A stretch of 64,000 nt of DNA, taken from contig NZ_VFPE01000008.1 of assembly GCF_006783905.1 (NCBI RefSeq), positions 111,734 through 175,733 of the forward strand, in the 5' to 3' direction. This DNA comes from Microbacterium kyungheense (GTDB lineage Bacteria; Actinomycetota; Actinomycetes; Actinomycetales; Microbacteriaceae). Shown here in pieces: positions 26,016 to 34,447 of the stretch. The position numbers were made by a program, and so were the translations under genes. Each line of letters opens with the position of its first letter. Positions within the stretch are counted from its first letter, which is position 1. The notes under the pieces were generated by a model that was not told where the DNA came from, did not search any database, and saw only the letters and a program-made list of their open reading frames with translations.

Positions 26016-26220
26016 ACTGCGGGTATCGCCAGCCGTTGCGACGCCCGACACGGGCGGCCAATCGAGCTCGGCGCCCTAGGCGCAATCCATGTGCCGGGGT
26101 TGGTGTGGTCGTTCGGGTCGAGCGGCGGCCAGCCCGCGCCCACTGAGCTACGTCCCCCCGCTCGAAGAACACGGTTCCTCAAGCCCGACTCCACGCTGCG
26201 GATGGAAGTTGCACGCTGGC

Positions 26221-26234
26221 GTCTCACGTGAAAG
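26221..26234. other. parS: Degenerate parS site
   Basis: GTCTCACGTGAAAG matches 12 of 14 bases of the palindrome; the mismatches are at positions 3 and 14. The central TCACGTGA is intact, so weak ParB binding is possible. Confidence 0.5.
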
Positions 26235-26816
26235 GTCGCCCTACCCGAGTCGAGAGGAGTCCACGCTGCTCCGGTGTCAAACCACCAAACGATGCCATCC
26301 ACCGGCGGGAGTCTGTGAGGTGTACAGATGGAGCGCCGAGACGTTCACGTCGGGCGTTGAGGGTGACCGTGTCACGCGCAATGCCAAAGGGTGCTCCCGT
26401 GAATAGTCCTCCGTATTGAGTCGGTGTCCCGCGCCTCGCACCACCTCGCAGCACGGCGATGCCGCGTGTAGATTTCGACTGAACACCGTGTCCCCGGATG
26501 ACACACCCAAACCAACGCCGTCCCCGCGCCCGAGCGGGCCGTCATCGGTAATCCTGCGCAGACAGGGCGCCTGCGCCAGCTGCGATTCGGATTGATGTCC
26601 GATCCACGCGTGGTGATCGTGAGCCGGTGGGCAGCTCAGCGGGCGTCGTCCCCACGCGAGGGCACCCTGCGTCTCAGGGCGTATCAGACGATGACGCCAC
26701 GCATGGCTCCAGGCACTCAACGGCCCGCTGCGTGGGAGCCTCGCGACGCGTACCAACCTCATGAACGGCCCCGCGCTGCAGGTGCGTGGTCGGCGGAACG
26801 CGGGTCACACGCAGAC

Positions 26817-26830
26817 GTTTCACGTGAAAC
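26817..26830. other. parS: parS site 10
   Basis: Perfect GTTTCACGTGAAAC palindrome. Confidence 0.93.
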
Positions 26831-27100
26831 ATCAACTGCCGAGCGGTGCTGGACCAAGGACTGTGGCCGCCGTGCGCACGGCGGGAGAGTTCTTCAGTCC
26901 GCAGGCCGCCGCATTTCCTGGCGCGGGCGCACTGACGTCCGTCTCGGATGAACGATCACGCTGGCCGACGAGCGAGAAGGGTCCACTCGACGGCCGCAGC
27001 AATTGTCCCCGATGCGCTCCCGGATGTCGCCCGGTCCATCGCGCTGGTGTGAGGCTGCCACTGGTCTGCGCTATTGGCGCCGTGCGATGTGCGCGCTCTC

Positions 27101-27267
27101 CACCGGGTGTCCTGCACCGGGCGTCCTGCACCGGGCGTCCTGCACCGGGCGTCCTGCACCGGGCGTCCTGCACCGGGCGTCCTGCGCCGGGCGTCCTGCG
27201 CAGGGTGTTCCGCAGCGGGTGTTCCGCGCAGGGTGCTCCGCAGCGGGTGCCCCGCACCGGGTGCCCT
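27101..27267. repeat. 14-bp minisatellite, 12 copies
   Basis: Head-to-tail copies of CACCGGGCGTCCTG. Five are identical (27115-27184), one at 27101 differs by one base, and one at 27185 starts CGCC. Five degenerate copies then run to 27267, alternating CGCAGGGTGTTCCG and CAGCGGGTGTTCCG forms. A 14-bp unit would shift the frame at every copy, which argues the stretch is not coding. Confidence 0.93.
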
Positions 27268-27666
27268 ACCAGCGGGTGCGCAACACCGCGTGCCCACCCA
27301 CCGTGGTCCAGGGTGTGCGTTCGGCCAGCAGGTGTTCCGACTCAGTGCCCAGGAGCAGGAGCCTTTGCGCGGGTTCGGTCCCGCACCAACAACGTCGACC
27401 AAACCGCGGCGGTGCTACCCATCGGTGATCCCGTCCGATGGTGTCGCGGTCGCTACTGGCTACGACCTCTCACCCCTCCGCTCCGCGCTGTGGACGCACC
27501 GCGCAATTCGCTCGCTCACACACTGCCGTCGGGATCTTCACCCCGCGGATTCCGCCGCTCAAGAATCGTGCGGTCCTGGTTCATTCGCGCTCCGCGTGCC
27601 CGACGTTGCATCGGCCGGGGCCGCGAGGTGAAAGAGCACAGTGTCACCGTGGTGCACCGAGGCGTG

Positions 27667-27690
27667 CGGTTGTTTCACGTGAAACAACCG
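27667..27690. other. parS: parS site 11, extended 24-bp palindrome
   Basis: The 14-bp core (27672-27685) is flanked symmetrically by CGGTT and AACCG, giving a perfect 24-bp palindrome. It is the most extended site in the window and lies 345 bp upstream of parA. Confidence 0.93.
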
Positions 27691-28029
27691 CGTCGACGCC
27701 GCTCGACCACGAGGTCGAACCTCGCGAGTCGCTTCCTTTCCGGTAGTCACGAAGGGCACGGCGCGCTGGCGAGCCGCCCTACATGAGGGATTGCTCATAT
27801 ACCGCCCACATACCGCGGCCTAGAGCCTCAGGTGAAGTCGATCCACGGCTCCGCAGCCGCGGAATCACGCGGCAGAACGGCCGGTCGACGACCCGAATCG
27901 CCCGCACCCCGCCACGGGGCTCATGCGCCCCGATCGCTTCGGATCTGAGCGGCGGGTTGGCGAGGTGGACGCGCCTTTGCGAGGTTGACTAGGAGCGGTG
28001 GATGCTCCACGCGGAATGGTAAGGGACGC

Positions 28030-29592
28030 ATGAATAAGTGGCTGCGGCGGCTGGGGATGGGGGGAAGGCGGGATAAGGTGGAAAGCGATGTTGAGCGGCT
28101 CGCGCAAGGGGGAGAGTTTCACGTGAAACAACCCGACGAGACCGACTCTCAGGCATCCATCTCGTCCGCTGAACCGCCGACCGCCTCGACTCCCGATGCC
28201 GTTGAGCCTGTGGCGGAGGACTCGGCTTCGCCCATCGATCACGCTTCTCTGGATGCCGACAACCCGGTCGATTCCGAGACCGCCGAGCTCGACTCCGACC
28301 CTGGCCTCGAGTCCGAACCCACCGCGGTCGCTGCATTCGCCGAGGATCAGCCGACCGCCCCAGTGGGCGAAGAGCAAGCGATCGCAGCAGCGGATGACAC
28401 GACGGCGCCGGAGCAGACGACGACTCTGCCCGCCCGCGCGGATGTCGCATCCGGCGAGTACGCTGGCCAGGCATCCGACACCCAGCCAGAGTCTGCCTCC
28501 GATGACGCCGACGACGCCGGTGCCTTCGATAACGCCGAGGCCTTGGCGCAGACGGATGCCGCTGAACCCGTCGCCCCCACCGAGCCGGCTGAACCGGAAG
28601 AGGCCGGTGTCGAACGGGAAGCCGCAGCCGAACAAGCCCCCGCCCTCACGCAGGAAGAGGAATCCGCCATCGCGCAGGAAGACCCCGCAGACGTCGTCCA
28701 GGCGGACGACGACTCCCCGATCGCGCGGGAACTCGCGGATCTGACGGCACGGCGCAAAGCGCTCGAAGAAGCCGAGGTCCACCTCACCGGTCGCACCCGC
28801 GTGCTCACCGTCTCGAACCAGAAGGGCGGCGTCGGCAAGACGACCACCACCGTCAATCTGGCCGCTGCCCTCGCGGAACGGGGGGCGCGCGTGCTGGTGA
28901 TCGACCTCGACCCGCAGGGCAACGCGTCGACCGCCCTGGGTGTTCCGCACACGTCCGATATCCCGAGCGTCTACGACGTGCTCATCGACGAGTTCCCGCT
29001 CGCCGACATCATCCAGGTGAGCCCCGAGTCGCCGAACCTGCTGTGTGCGCCGAGCACGATCCACCTCGCCGGCGCCGAGATCGAACTCGTGTCGCAGGTC
29101 GCCCGCGAACACCGCCTGCGTGTCGCGGTCGACGACTACCTCGAGAAGAACCCCGAGCTGCTCGACTTCATCCTGATCGACTGCCCGCCGTCGCTCGGCC
29201 TCCTCACCATCAACGCCTTCACCGCCGCCGGCGAACTGCTCATCCCCATCCAGTGCGAGTACTACGCACTCGAGGGACTGAGCCAGCTGTTGGGCACGGT
29301 GCAGATGATCCAGAAGCACCTCAACCCCCGGCTGCAGCTGTCGACCATCCTCCTGACCATGTACGACGGCCGCACGCGTCTCGCCCAGCAGGTGGCGGAC
29401 GAGGTGCGCGCCCACTTCCCCCAGCAGGTGCTCGACACGATCATCCCCCGTTCGGTGCGTGTCTCAGAGGCACCGAGCTTCGGGCAGTCGGTTCTGGCCT
29501 ACGATGGGCAGTCGGCCGGCGCCATCGCTTATCGTGAAGCGGCCGTCGAGATGATCCGGCGCGACAGCGCCTCGAACGAAAGGGGCGCCTGA
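28030..29592 (+). CDS. parA: Chromosome-partitioning ATPase ParA with long acidic N-terminal extension
   Basis: 520 residues from the ATG at 28030, preceded by AAGGGA. The C-terminal ~265 residues are a standard ParA/Soj ATPase: deviant Walker A QKGGVGKTT (264-272, Lys270), DLDPQGNAST, and DCPPSLGLLTINAF. The first ~250 residues are abnormal for the family: a basic amphipathic start (MNKWLRRLGMGGRRDK) and then a disordered, Asp/Glu/Ala/Thr/Pro-rich stretch. A perfect parS site lies in frame as residues 29-34 (EFHVKQ). An alternative start around residue 240 would give a normal-sized ParA. Continuous coding character favours the long form. It overlaps parB by TGATG. Confidence 0.93.
   Translation: MNKWLRRLGMGGRRDKVESDVERLAQGGEFHVKQPDETDSQASISSAEPPTASTPDAVEPVAEDSASPIDHASLDADNPVDSETAELDSDPGLESEPTAVAAFAEDQPTAPVGEEQAIAAADDTTAPEQTTTLPARADVASGEYAGQASDTQPESASDDADDAGAFDNAEALAQTDAAEPVAPTEPAEPEEAGVEREAAAEQAPALTQEEESAIAQEDPADVVQADDDSPIARELADLTARRKALEEAEVHLTGRTRVLTVSNQKGGVGKTTTTVNLAAALAERGARVLVIDLDPQGNASTALGVPHTSDIPSVYDVLIDEFPLADIIQVSPESPNLLCAPSTIHLAGAEIELVSQVAREHRLRVAVDDYLEKNPELLDFILIDCPPSLGLLTINAFTAAGELLIPIQCEYYALEGLSQLLGTVQMIQKHLNPRLQLSTILLTMYDGRTRLAQQVADEVRAHFPQQVLDTIIPRSVRVSEAPSFGQSVLAYDGQSAGAIAYREAAVEMIRRDSASNERGA
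28116..28129. other. parS: parS site 12, inside parA
   Basis: Perfect GTTTCACGTGAAAC palindrome within codons 29-34 of parA, encoding EFHVKQ. ParB bound here could repress or roadblock its own operon. Confidence 0.93.
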
Positions 29593-30587
29593 TGGCAGCG
29601 AAGCGCACAGGACTCGGCCGCGGAATCGGCGCACTGATCCCGACCAACGAGCAGGCCGACGAGCGCCCGGCCGATGTCTTCTTCCCCCGCGCGGTCGCGG
29701 TGGACGAAGCCGAGCCGACCGCCGCTGTCGCGGCATCCGCACCGGAGCCGCAGGAGGATCTCGTCGAGGTGCCGGGCGCCCGGCTCGCGCACATCGATCC
29801 GAACGACATCGTCCCCAACCCGCGCCAGCCGCGGACGAACTTCGATCCTGAGCACTTCGCGGAGCTCGTCCACAGCGTCCGCGAGTTCGGCGTGCTACAG
29901 CCGGTCGTCGTGCGCCTCAACGAAAAGGGCGAGTACGAGCTCATCATGGGTGAGCGCCGCACGCGCGCCGCTCGAGAGGCCGGGCTCGACTCGATCCCCG
30001 CGATCGTCCGCGACACCGCGGACGAGCACCTCCTCCGCGATGCGCTGCTCGAGAACCTGCACCGGTCCGAGCTCAATCCGCTCGAAGAGGCGTCCGCGTA
30101 CCAGCAGCTGCTCGAAGACTTCGGTATCACACAGGAAGAGCTCGCGACCCGCATCGGCCGTTCGCGCCCGCAGATCAGCAACACCATCCGCCTGCTCAAG
30201 CTTCCGGTACCCGTCCAGCAGCGCGTTGCCGCCGGCGTGCTCACGGCGGGTCACGCGCGCGCGATCCTGTCGCTCGAGGACGCCACCGCGATGCAGCGCC
30301 TCGCTGACAAGATCGTGAACGAGGACCTCTCGGTGCGTGCCGCGGAGGCGGCCGCGAAGCTTCCGGATGCCTCCCCCACGCGTGCCGCGAAGCCGCAGGC
30401 AGGTTCGCGCCGAGCCCATCTCGACGAGGTCGCCGAAAGACTGGGTGACCGTCTGAACACGCGGGTCAAGATCTCGCTCACGGCACGAAAAGGCCAGATC
30501 AGCATTGATTTCGCTACCATTCAGGATCTCAACCGGATCCTTGAGGAGCTCGGCGAGACGGAGTACGGGGCGGCAGAGGCGTCCTAG
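29592..30587 (+). CDS. parB: Chromosome-partitioning protein ParB (CTP-dependent DNA clamp)
   Basis: 331 residues. The N-terminal ParA-interacting motif is GLGRGIGALIP (7-17). A CTP-binding/CTPase domain has NPRQPR (76-81), GERRTRAA (120-127) and ENLHRSELNPLEEA (154-167). A helix-turn-helix follows (about 180-203, TQEELATRIGRSRPQISNTI), and the C-terminal ~45 residues are the dimerisation domain. It loads at parS, slides and spreads. The start overlaps the parA stop by one base. Confidence 0.97.
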   Translation: MAAKRTGLGRGIGALIPTNEQADERPADVFFPRAVAVDEAEPTAAVAASAPEPQEDLVEVPGARLAHIDPNDIVPNPRQPRTNFDPEHFAELVHSVREFGVLQPVVVRLNEKGEYELIMGERRTRAAREAGLDSIPAIVRDTADEHLLRDALLENLHRSELNPLEEASAYQQLLEDFGITQEELATRIGRSRPQISNTIRLLKLPVPVQQRVAAGVLTAGHARAILSLEDATAMQRLADKIVNEDLSVRAAEAAAKLPDASPTRAAKPQAGSRRAHLDEVAERLGDRLNTRVKISLTARKGQISIDFATIQDLNRILEELGETEYGAAEAS

Positions 30588-30609
30588 CCGTCGGTGACCA
30601 CCGGCCGGG

Positions 30610-31890
30610 TCACGCGCGCAGCGCTTGGGCCCGGCGGCGCAGCACCTCGGTCTCGGCCGCGTTGCCCGGCAGCTCGGCTGCGGCGAGGAACTCCGCGGTG
30701 GCGGCATCCGCTCGTCCCAGACGCTCGAGCAGCTCGGCGCGCACCGCGACCAGCGGGCGGAAGCCGGTGAGCTCGGGCTCGAGCTGCGACACGAGCGCGA
30801 GCGCCGCATCCGGGCCGTCGACCATCGAGACCGCGACCGCTCGATTGAGGCGGACGACTGCCGACGGCGCGAGCGTCTCGAGCGCGTCGTAGAGCCGCAG
30901 GATGCGGGTCCAGTCGGTCTCGGCGAACGTGGGGGCGACCGCGTGGCACTCCGCGATGGCCGCTTGCATCCCGTAGTACCCGAGGCCTCGGCCGGCGGCA
31001 TCCACTCTCCGCATCGCGGCGGAGCCGCGGGCGATGGCCGAACGGTCCCATCGGCGGCGGTCCTGCTGCTCGAGGGTGAGCGGAAGGCCTTCGTCGTCGA
31101 TGCGGGCGGCGAAGCGTGAGGACTGGAACTCCATCAGGGCGATGAGCGCCGAGATCTCGGGTTCGCCCGGCATCAGGGTCTCGAGTTGGCGACCGAGGCG
31201 CACCGCCTCGCGTGCGACGTCGGGGCGCAGCGGCCGCTCCCCCTCGGCGGACGAGTAGCCCTCGGTGAACAGCAGGTAGATGACCTGCAGCACGCTCGCG
31301 AGCCGGGCGGGTCGCTCAGCGCGGTCGGGAACCTCGAACGGCACGCCCGCGGCGGCGAGGGTCTTCTTGGCGCGGACGATCCGCTGCTGCAGTGCGGGCA
31401 CCGTCATCAGCAGCACCCGGGCGATCTGCTCCGAGGTGAGGCCGGCCACGGTGCGCAGCGTCAGTGCGAGGCGCGCCTGCGCCGGCAGCACGGGGTGGCA
31501 TGCGACGAACACCAGGCGCAGCACGTCGTCGTCGATGCGGTCGGGGTCGCCCTCGGCGGGGACCGGATCGGATGCCTCGGCGTGGAGCGCCTCCGTCACG
31601 AAGAGCGGTTCGCGCTGTGCCATGCGCTCACGGCGCCGCCATCCGTCGATCGCGCGCCGCTTCGCCACCGACATGAGCCACGCGCCCGGGTTGTCGGGGA
31701 TGCCGCTCTTCGGCCACGCGTCGAGGGCCTCGACGAGCGCCTCCTGCGCGAGATCCTCTGCCCACGCGAAGTCGCCGGTGTGCCGGGTCAGCGCCGCGAC
31801 GATGCGGGCGGACTGGTCGCGCCACACCGCCTCGACGGCGCGGTGCTCGGAGGCGCGGGGATCGTGCGCGGGCGCCGGCGTCATGCTCAC
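30610..31890 (-). CDS. ECF42-like RNA polymerase sigma factor with C-terminal helical extension
   Basis: 426 residues. Sigma region 2 is at about 20-90 (DFAWAEDLAQEALVEALDAW), region 4 at about 130-185 (LRTVAGLTSEQIARVLLMTV). A long C-terminal domain (200-420) contains the LLFTEGYSSAEGE motif and TPR-like helices. This is the ECF42 architecture, whose extension is needed for activity and which pairs with DGPF/YCII proteins instead of an anti-sigma factor. A DGPF gene lies 421 bp upstream on the same strand. It converges with parB, 22 bp apart. Confidence 0.92.
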   Translation of the reverse strand: MSMTPAPAHDPRASEHRAVEAVWRDQSARIVAALTRHTGDFAWAEDLAQEALVEALDAWPKSGIPDNPGAWLMSVAKRRAIDGWRRRERMAQREPLFVTEALHAEASDPVPAEGDPDRIDDDVLRLVFVACHPVLPAQARLALTLRTVAGLTSEQIARVLLMTVPALQQRIVRAKKTLAAAGVPFEVPDRAERPARLASVLQVIYLLFTEGYSSAEGERPLRPDVAREAVRLGRQLETLMPGEPEISALIALMEFQSSRFAARIDDEGLPLTLEQQDRRRWDRSAIARGSAAMRRVDAAGRGLGYYGMQAAIAECHAVAPTFAETDWTRILRLYDALETLAPSAVVRLNRAVAVSMVDGPDAALALVSQLEPELTGFRPLVAVRAELLERLGRADAATAEFLAAAELPGNAAETEVLRRRAQALRA

Positions 31891-31952
31891 AGCGTACGGG
31901 GACTCTCGCCCCGGCGACCCGTGTTGTCGGCAAGGCGACGTACGCTTGACGG

Positions 31953-32300
31953 GTGGCGAACGACGAGCAGACTCCGAGGAGACGGGCCAGCCTCGAGCTG
32001 CTGCGTGCCGAAGCCGCCGACGAGCTGTCGGTGCTGATCACCGAGCGGCTGCGCGCCGGCGAAGACCCGTGGGACTTCATGGAAGAGCTGCCCTCGGTTG
32101 ACGAGCTGGTCGTGTTCATGCTGCGCGCAGAGAACATCGCCGAGAACGGCGGCTCGCGCCCGAACGCCAGCCGGCACTACCGCGTGCTGCGGCAGATCGC
32201 CCTGGACTATCCGCCCCTGACGAAGGCCGTGTGGCGGCTGCTCGGCGACGCGAACACGCACCGCCGCTGGGATGCGACGGTGCGCGTCGACGCGAACTGA
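31953..32300 (+). CDS. Unknown small soluble protein
   Basis: 115 residues from a GTG at 31953. Charged, helical and soluble; no family recognised. Motifs such as FMEELPSVDELVVFML and YPPLTKAVWRLLGD suggest a compact helical fold. It is divergent from the sigma factor gene (62-bp shared promoter region) and converges with the DGPF gene, separating the sigma factor from its usual partner. Confidence 0.7.
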   Translation: MANDEQTPRRRASLELLRAEAADELSVLITERLRAGEDPWDFMEELPSVDELVVFMLRAENIAENGGSRPNASRHYRVLRQIALDYPPLTKAVWRLLGDANTHRRWDATVRVDAN

Positions 32301-32310
32301 GTCCGCGGGC

Positions 32311-32727
32311 TCACGAGTTGGCGGCACGCCACTCCTGCTCCTTCGCGACCCATTCGTCACTCGGATCGAAGTCGCTGAGCTCGTTCACGCGGCGCACCTC
32401 GAGGGCGGTGCCGGGGCCGAGGGGGCACTTGCGCGCCCAGTGCTCCGCCTCTTCACGCGAGGCGACCTCGATGATCCAGAAGCCGGTGAAGACCTCTTTC
32501 GCCTCGGCGAACGGGCCGTCGGTGACGACCGGCGGGGCGGAGTCGAAGTCGATGCGGAATCCTTCGGAAGCGTCCGAGAGTCCCTCGGCGCTGAGGAAGA
32601 CGCCCGACTTCTGCAGTTCTTCGTTGTAGCGGCCCATGGCGGCGTACGCCTCGGACATGTCGGTCGTGGTGGGGTCGAACGCGGCGGCGGCTGCGGCATC
32701 CACCTGCATGATGAGCATGTAACGCAT
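32311..32727 (-). CDS. DGPF/YCII-domain protein, partner of the ECF42-like sigma factor
   Basis: 138 residues from the ATG at 32727, preceded by AAAGGGAAC. It carries the family-naming TDGPFAEAKEVFTGFWII motif and a YCII-like ferredoxin fold beginning MRYMLIMQVDA. DGPF genes are the conserved neighbours, and known targets, of ECF42 sigma factors in actinobacteria. The sequence around 32730-32800 is the probable target promoter. Confidence 0.9.
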   Translation of the reverse strand: MRYMLIMQVDAAAAAAFDPTTTDMSEAYAAMGRYNEELQKSGVFLSAEGLSDASEGFRIDFDSAPPVVTDGPFAEAKEVFTGFWIIEVASREEAEHWARKCPLGPGTALEVRRVNELSDFDPSDEWVAKEQEWRAANS

Positions 32728-32872
32728 GGTGTTCCCTTTCGTCGGGGCCGTGTGGCCCGGGTGTGCGGGTCCGTTGCGGCCCGTCACCCTGTGCGTCGAA
32801 CCAGCCTTGCCCAGATCGACACTTCCGCGCAGAAAAGTTCAGGATGCGTCCCGCGCAGCCGGCGGGCAGGCA

Positions 32873-32907
32873 GCAGAAAACCCCGCCAGGCGCTGCCTGA
32901 CGGGGTT
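32873..32907 (-). terminator. Rho-independent terminator after trxA
   Basis: A 13-bp stem with one G-U pair (32879-32891 with 32895-32907), 3-nt loop, followed on the minus strand by TTTTCTGC. It lies 13 bp past the trxA stop. Confidence 0.88.
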
Positions 32908-32920
32908 CTGTGAGCTGAGA

Positions 32921-33244
32921 TCAGCCGATGTAGGGCGCGAGGTCCTGCTCGAGCGCGAACTTCGGCTTGGCGCCGATGATCGTGGTCTCGACCTGGCCCT
33001 TGTGGAACACCTTCATCGCCGGGATCGACGTGATCTGGTACTTCATCGCGAGGTCGGGGTTCTCGTCGACGTTGAGCTTCAGGATCGTGATCTTGTCGGG
33101 GTGCTCGGACTGGATCTGGTCGAGGACGGGCGAGACCATACGGCACGGCCCGCACCACTCGGCCCAGAAGTCGACGAGCACGGGGCCGTCGGCCTGGAGC
33201 ACGTCCTGCTCGAACGTGGCGGAGGTCGTCGCCTTGGCGGTCAT
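32921..33244 (-). CDS. trxA: Thioredoxin
   Basis: 107 residues of the classical thioredoxin fold with active site WCGPC (Cys31, Cys34) and the cis-proline loop TSIPAMKVF. It reduces cytosolic disulfides with electrons from TrxB. It follows trxB on the same strand after a 96-bp gap and ends at a strong terminator. Confidence 0.97.
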   Translation of the reverse strand: MTAKATTSATFEQDVLQADGPVLVDFWAEWCGPCRMVSPVLDQIQSEHPDKITILKLNVDENPDLAMKYQITSIPAMKVFHKGQVETTIIGAKPKFALEQDLAPYIG

Positions 33245-33340
33245 CTTTCTGTCTCCTTAGGTGGGAAGTCTGTCACCAGCGTCAACAACGCCGGTCAGGG
33301 AATCATTCCTCCGGCAGCTGCGCGTACGGTGTGCGTGCGT

Positions 33341-34369
33341 TCAGCGGCCGAGGGTCGCGGCATCCGCGAGGCCGTCGATCTCTGCACCGGCAGGATCGGG
33401 GGCGCCGGCCTCGCCGAGCCCCGCGAGGTAGTGCTCGACGTCCAGGGCGGCGACCGTGCCGCTGCCGGCGGCGGTGACCGCCTGGCGGTAGGTCGGGTCG
33501 ATGACGTCACCCGCGGCGAAGACGCCGGGGACCGACGTGCGCGACGAGCGTCCGTCGACCCACACGGTGCCCTCGGGGGTCAGCCGCAGCTTCTCGTGGA
33601 CGAGGTGCGTGCGGGGGTCGTTGCCGATCGCGACGAACACGCCGTCGAGCGGCAGCTCGCGAGTGGATCCGTCGACCGTGTCGCGGAGCACGACGCCGGT
33701 GACCGCCTCGTCGCCGAGGATGTCGACCACTTCGCTGTTCCAGACGAACTCGATCTTCTCGTTCTTGATCGCCCGCTCCTGCATGATCTTCGAGGCGCGC
33801 AGCTCGTCACGGCGGTGGATGATGTACACCTTCGACGCGAACTTCGTGAGGAACGTCGCCTCTTCCATCGCCGAGTCGCCGCCGCCCACGACCGCGATCA
33901 CGCGCTCGCGGAAGAAGAAGCCGTCGCACGTCGCGCAGTACGAGACGCCGCGGCCCGACAGGCGGGACTCGCCCTCGATGCCGATCTTGCGCGGAGCCGA
34001 GCCGGTCGCGAACACGAGCGAGTCGGCCTCGTGCGTGGCGCCGCTGCCGAGGGTGATCTTCTTGACGGGGCCGTCGATGTCGAGCGACACGACGTCGTCG
34101 TAGAGCACCTCGGCGCCGAAGCGCTCGGCCTGCTCCTGCATCTTGGCCATGAGGTCCGGGCCCATGATCGCCTCGGGGAAGCCCGGGAAGTTCTCGACCT
34201 CGGTGGTGTTCATCAGCTCGCCGCCGGCCTCGACCGAGCTCGCCACGACGAGCGGGCTCAGGTTCGCCCGGGCCGCGTAGATGGCGGCGGTGTACCCCGC
34301 GGGGCCCGACCCGATGATGATGACCTGACGCACGTTCGCACCTTCCTGTTGCCGAGCACTCTTCGCCAC
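33341..34369 (-). CDS. trxB: Thioredoxin-disulfide reductase
   Basis: 342 residues: an FAD-binding GSGPAGYTAAIYAARANL near the N-terminus, the redox CATC motif (SYCATCDGFFF), an NADPH-binding GGGDSAMEEATFL and a C-terminal FAD motif GVFAAGDVID. It reduces TrxA using NADPH. The first ~14 residues are extra relative to the conserved VRQVIIIGSG; a GTG at 34330 is an alternative start. Confidence 0.97.
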   Translation of the reverse strand: MAKSARQQEGANVRQVIIIGSGPAGYTAAIYAARANLSPLVVASSVEAGGELMNTTEVENFPGFPEAIMGPDLMAKMQEQAERFGAEVLYDDVVSLDIDGPVKKITLGSGATHEADSLVFATGSAPRKIGIEGESRLSGRGVSYCATCDGFFFRERVIAVVGGGDSAMEEATFLTKFASKVYIIHRRDELRASKIMQERAIKNEKIEFVWNSEVVDILGDEAVTGVVLRDTVDGSTRELPLDGVFVAIGNDPRTHLVHEKLRLTPEGTVWVDGRSSRTSVPGVFAAGDVIDPTYRQAVTAAGSGTVAALDVEHYLAGLGEAGAPDPAGAEIDGLADAATLGR

Positions 34370-34447
34370 GGCGGGCGAAATGGCTCCGGACGCCTCAACA
34401 CATGGTAACCGCGTGGCATTCCGCCGACCGGCCCGGCGTCGGCGCGC

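Larger units (their letters stand above)
21097..28029. other. Long gene-poor parS-rich centromere region
   Basis: About 6.9 kb between the rsmG terminator and parA. Eleven perfect GTTTCACGTGAAAC palindromes lie in it, and a twelfth is just inside parA. Open frames here (up to ~340 codons) are rich in Arg, Ser, Cys and Trp and read through parS as FHVK or VSRET in several frames. They cross a 14-bp minisatellite and show no recognisable domain, so I treat them as non-coding. Composition appears less GC-rich and lacks the strong codon periodicity of the flanking genes. Between parS sites the stretches 21100-21700, 23800-25100, 26030-26800 and 26830-27660 hold nothing else recognised, apart from the minisatellite at 27101-27267. 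No RNA gene is evident. Confidence 0.8.

Noticed and set aside
27101..27267. CRISPR array
   Set aside because: The repeats are 14 bp and contiguous with no spacers, and no cas genes are present. It is a minisatellite.
26761..27786. 341-codon plus-strand open frame in the parS region
   Set aside because: It is rich in Arg, Cys, Pro and Ser with no domain, reads through two parS sites and crosses the 14-bp minisatellite, where all three frames stay open because of the repeat. It is best explained as a chance frame in high-GC DNA.
32800..32910. Small RNA gene after trxA
   Set aside because: The conspicuous hairpin has a following T-run and sits 13 bp from the trxA stop, so it is a terminator.
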